From positions 372,001 through 436,000 of the forward strand of contig CAMPYH010000001.1 of NCBI GenBank assembly GCA_946998225.1: a stretch of DNA of 64,000 bases, in the 5' to 3' direction. Below are positions 62,269-64,000 of this stretch, one piece after another (positions within the stretch are counted from its first letter, which is position 1; each line of letters begins with the position of its first letter). Below the pieces are notes generated by a model. The model did no database searches. It worked only from the letters and a program-made list of their open reading frames with translations, and had not been told where the DNA came from. The stretch is from an uncultured Clostridiaceae bacterium. GTDB lineage: Bacteria > Bacillota > Clostridia > TANB77 > CAG-508. Position numbers and translations under genes: made by a program.

Positions 62269-64000
62269 ATGTATATATTTAATAAATTAGAAGTAACACC
62301 TACAATACCAAGTAAATTAGAGAGATTAGAAGAGCTGGTATATAATATTTGGTGGACATGGAATACAGATTTTTTAAAACTTTTTAAAGAAATAGATGAA
62401 GAGGTATGGAGTATATCTCAAAAGAATCCTGTTAAATTTTTAAAACTAGTTTCACAAGAAAAACTAGAAAAGGTAGCAGAAGATGAAGAGTTTATGAAAT
62501 CATATAATGAAGTATTAGATAGATTTGATAACTATATGAATAAAAAAGATACATATTTTGCTAAAAATTATGAAGAGAATAAAGATGATGTAATTGCATA
62601 TTTTTCAGCAGAATATGGTCTTGATGAAACAATGCCAATATATTCTGGTGGTCTTGGAGTTTTATCTGGTGATCATATGAAAACAGCAAGTGATATAGGA
62701 ATGCCATATGTGGGAATAGGACTTTTATATAAAGAAGGATATTTTGAACAAAGAATAGATGGTTATGGAAACCAAATAACTAAATATTCAAAAATAGATA
62801 TAGATAATATGCCAATCATACCTGTTAAAGACGAAAATGGAGAAGACTTAAAAATTACTGTAAACATTAAAGGTGAAGATGTTTTTGTTAAGGTGTGGCA
62901 AATTAATGTAGGAAGAATAAAACTATATTTAATGGATACAGATCTTCCAGAAAATAGTGAGAAAAATAGAGAAATAACATATAGATTATATGGCGGTGAT
63001 CAAGAAACACGTATATCTCAAGAAATAGTTTTAGGATTTGGTGGACTTAAGGTTTTAAGAAAATTTAATATAAATCCTGTACTTTACCATATGAATGAAG
63101 GACATTCTGCGTTTTTAATTTTAAAACTTATAGAAGAGATCGTAGAAAATAAAAAAGTTTCATTTGATATAGCATCTGAGATAGTTAAAGTTAAAACAAT
63201 ATTTACAACACATACTGCAGTTCCTGCGGGAACAGATATTTTTCCAAGAGATATGATGCTTAGATATTTTAAAAACTATAATGAAAAGCTAGGAATAACA
63301 GAAGATGAATTCTTAGCACTTGGATCAAGTAATCTTGATGGAGAATATCCTCCATTTAATATGACTAAATTTGCCATAAAATTTTCAGGAAAAAGAAATG
63401 GTGTAAGTAAACTTCACGGATCAGTTTCAAGAGAACTTTTTAAAGATATGTGGCCAGATATTATGGAAGATGAAATTCCAATTACATATGTTACAAATGG
63501 TGTACATGTGGGAACTTGGATGTCTCCAGATATACATAGATTGTGTAATAAATATCTAGAAAAAGATTGGAAACTAAAAGTTGAAGATAAAAAGGAATGG
63601 GAAGGAATTAAAAATATTCCGGATGAAGAAGTTTGGCAAACACATAAAGAAATAAAAAGGAAACTTTTAAGAGAAGTTAAAATTAAGAACAAAGAAAGAA
63701 TGCTTAAAAACAATGTTCCTTTTGAAACAATAAAAGAAATAGAAGAAAAAATTGATCCTAATGTACTTACAATTGGTTTTGCAAGAAGATTTGCAACATA
63801 TAAAAGAGCTACAATGCTATTTTCAGATATAGAAAGATTAAGCGAAATAGTTAATGATGATGTAAGACCGGTACAATTTATATTTGCTGGTAAAGCACAT
63901 CCTGCAGATGTTGAAGGACAAGACCTTATTAGAAGAATTCATGAAGTATCAATGATGCCACAATTTAGAGGTAAGATTATTCTTCTTGAAAATTATAATA
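62269..64000 (+). CDS. glgP: Alpha-glucan (glycogen) phosphorylase, GT35, 3' end beyond window
   Basis: 577 codons are visible and the frame remains open to the window end. Phosphorolysis of alpha-1,4-glucan gives glucose-1-phosphate. Recognisable parts are the N-terminal VYNIWWTWNTDFLKLF, IAYFSAEYGLDETMPIYSGGLG, LSGDHMKTASDIGMP, GIGLLYKEGYFEQRID and YHMNEGHSAF, the short-type phosphorylase family (alpha-glucan family phosphorylase) rather than the long MalP type. The PLP lysine region should lie in the missing 3' part. GGGAG precedes ATG 62269, a good start. Confidence 0.88.
   Translation, partial: MYIFNKLEVTPTIPSKLERLEELVYNIWWTWNTDFLKLFKEIDEEVWSISQKNPVKFLKLVSQEKLEKVAEDEEFMKSYNEVLDRFDNYMNKKDTYFAKNYEENKDDVIAYFSAEYGLDETMPIYSGGLGVLSGDHMKTASDIGMPYVGIGLLYKEGYFEQRIDGYGNQITKYSKIDIDNMPIIPVKDENGEDLKITVNIKGEDVFVKVWQINVGRIKLYLMDTDLPENSEKNREITYRLYGGDQETRISQEIVLGFGGLKVLRKFNINPVLYHMNEGHSAFLILKLIEEIVENKKVSFDIASEIVKVKTIFTTHTAVPAGTDIFPRDMMLRYFKNYNEKLGITEDEFLALGSSNLDGEYPPFNMTKFAIKFSGKRNGVSKLHGSVSRELFKDMWPDIMEDEIPITYVTNGVHVGTWMSPDIHRLCNKYLEKDWKLKVEDKKEWEGIKNIPDEEVWQTHKEIKRKLLREVKIKNKERMLKNNVPFETIKEIEEKIDPNVLTIGFARRFATYKRATMLFSDIERLSEIVNDDVRPVQFIFAGKAHPADVEGQDLIRRIHEVSMMPQFRGKIILLENYN

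Noticed and set aside
1..64000. Recoding of TGA as tryptophan
   Set aside because: Long genes keep TGG for Trp and contain no in-frame TGA, which would be common in a recoded AT-rich genome.
1..64000. tRNA, rRNA or insertion-sequence genes
   Set aside because: No tRNA-like cloverleaf, rRNA sequence, transposase or inverted-repeat-bounded element was seen on either strand.

Overview
The window comes from a very AT-rich, Gram-positive-type bacterium (Bacillota), by gene content most like an uncultured low-GC gut clostridial lineage. The signs are A/T-ending codons, AGA for arginine, AAAGGAG-type ribosome sites, sortase and LPxTG-like anchors, SipW-type signal peptidases, a FemAB-type bridge enzyme and classical housekeeping blocks (rpsO, pnp, plsX, miaB-mutS, argS). 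The exact lineage is inference. Nearly all genes are on the + strand. All 46 stop codons read here are TAA or TAG, none TGA.

1-12 kb is a surface region: two giant thioester-domain adhesins with DUF11-like stalk repeats and sortase-like tails, then a TasA/camelysin-like subunit, its SipW peptidase and a secreted protein with CBM5/12-like modules. 11.5-17.3 kb holds housekeeping genes: a FemAB-type transferase, a uridine-kinase-like protein and argS.

17.4-43.3 kb is the most unusual part. A sortase and an SH3-domain wall protein lead into about 24 kb of fibre genes: three SipW-type peptidases plus one degenerate copy, at least seven TasA-like or related single-TM exported proteins, and a 2802-residue glycine-rich beta-solenoid protein. 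Interleaved with them are a membrane-tethered McrB-like AAA+ NTPase, a DUF2357/McrC-N-like protein with no visible nuclease, and three cytoplasmic helical proteins. I read this as a possible cell-surface fibre assembly system that has taken over a McrBC-like NTPase module. That is inference.

43.4-54.7 kb returns to core functions: dprA, rpsO, a LiaF/DUF4097-like membrane pair, pnp, a DnaA-box cluster, plsX, miaB and mutS. At 54.9-58.0 kb lies a sortase-anchored protein with a duplicated lectin-like module. Each copy carries a GC-rich, hypervariable segment that looks like the variable region of a diversity-generating retroelement (DGR), with no reverse transcriptase or template in the window. 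The window ends with a GNAT acetyltransferase, an M20 peptidase, two tandem paralogous membrane-anchored proteins and the 5' part of an alpha-glucan phosphorylase gene.
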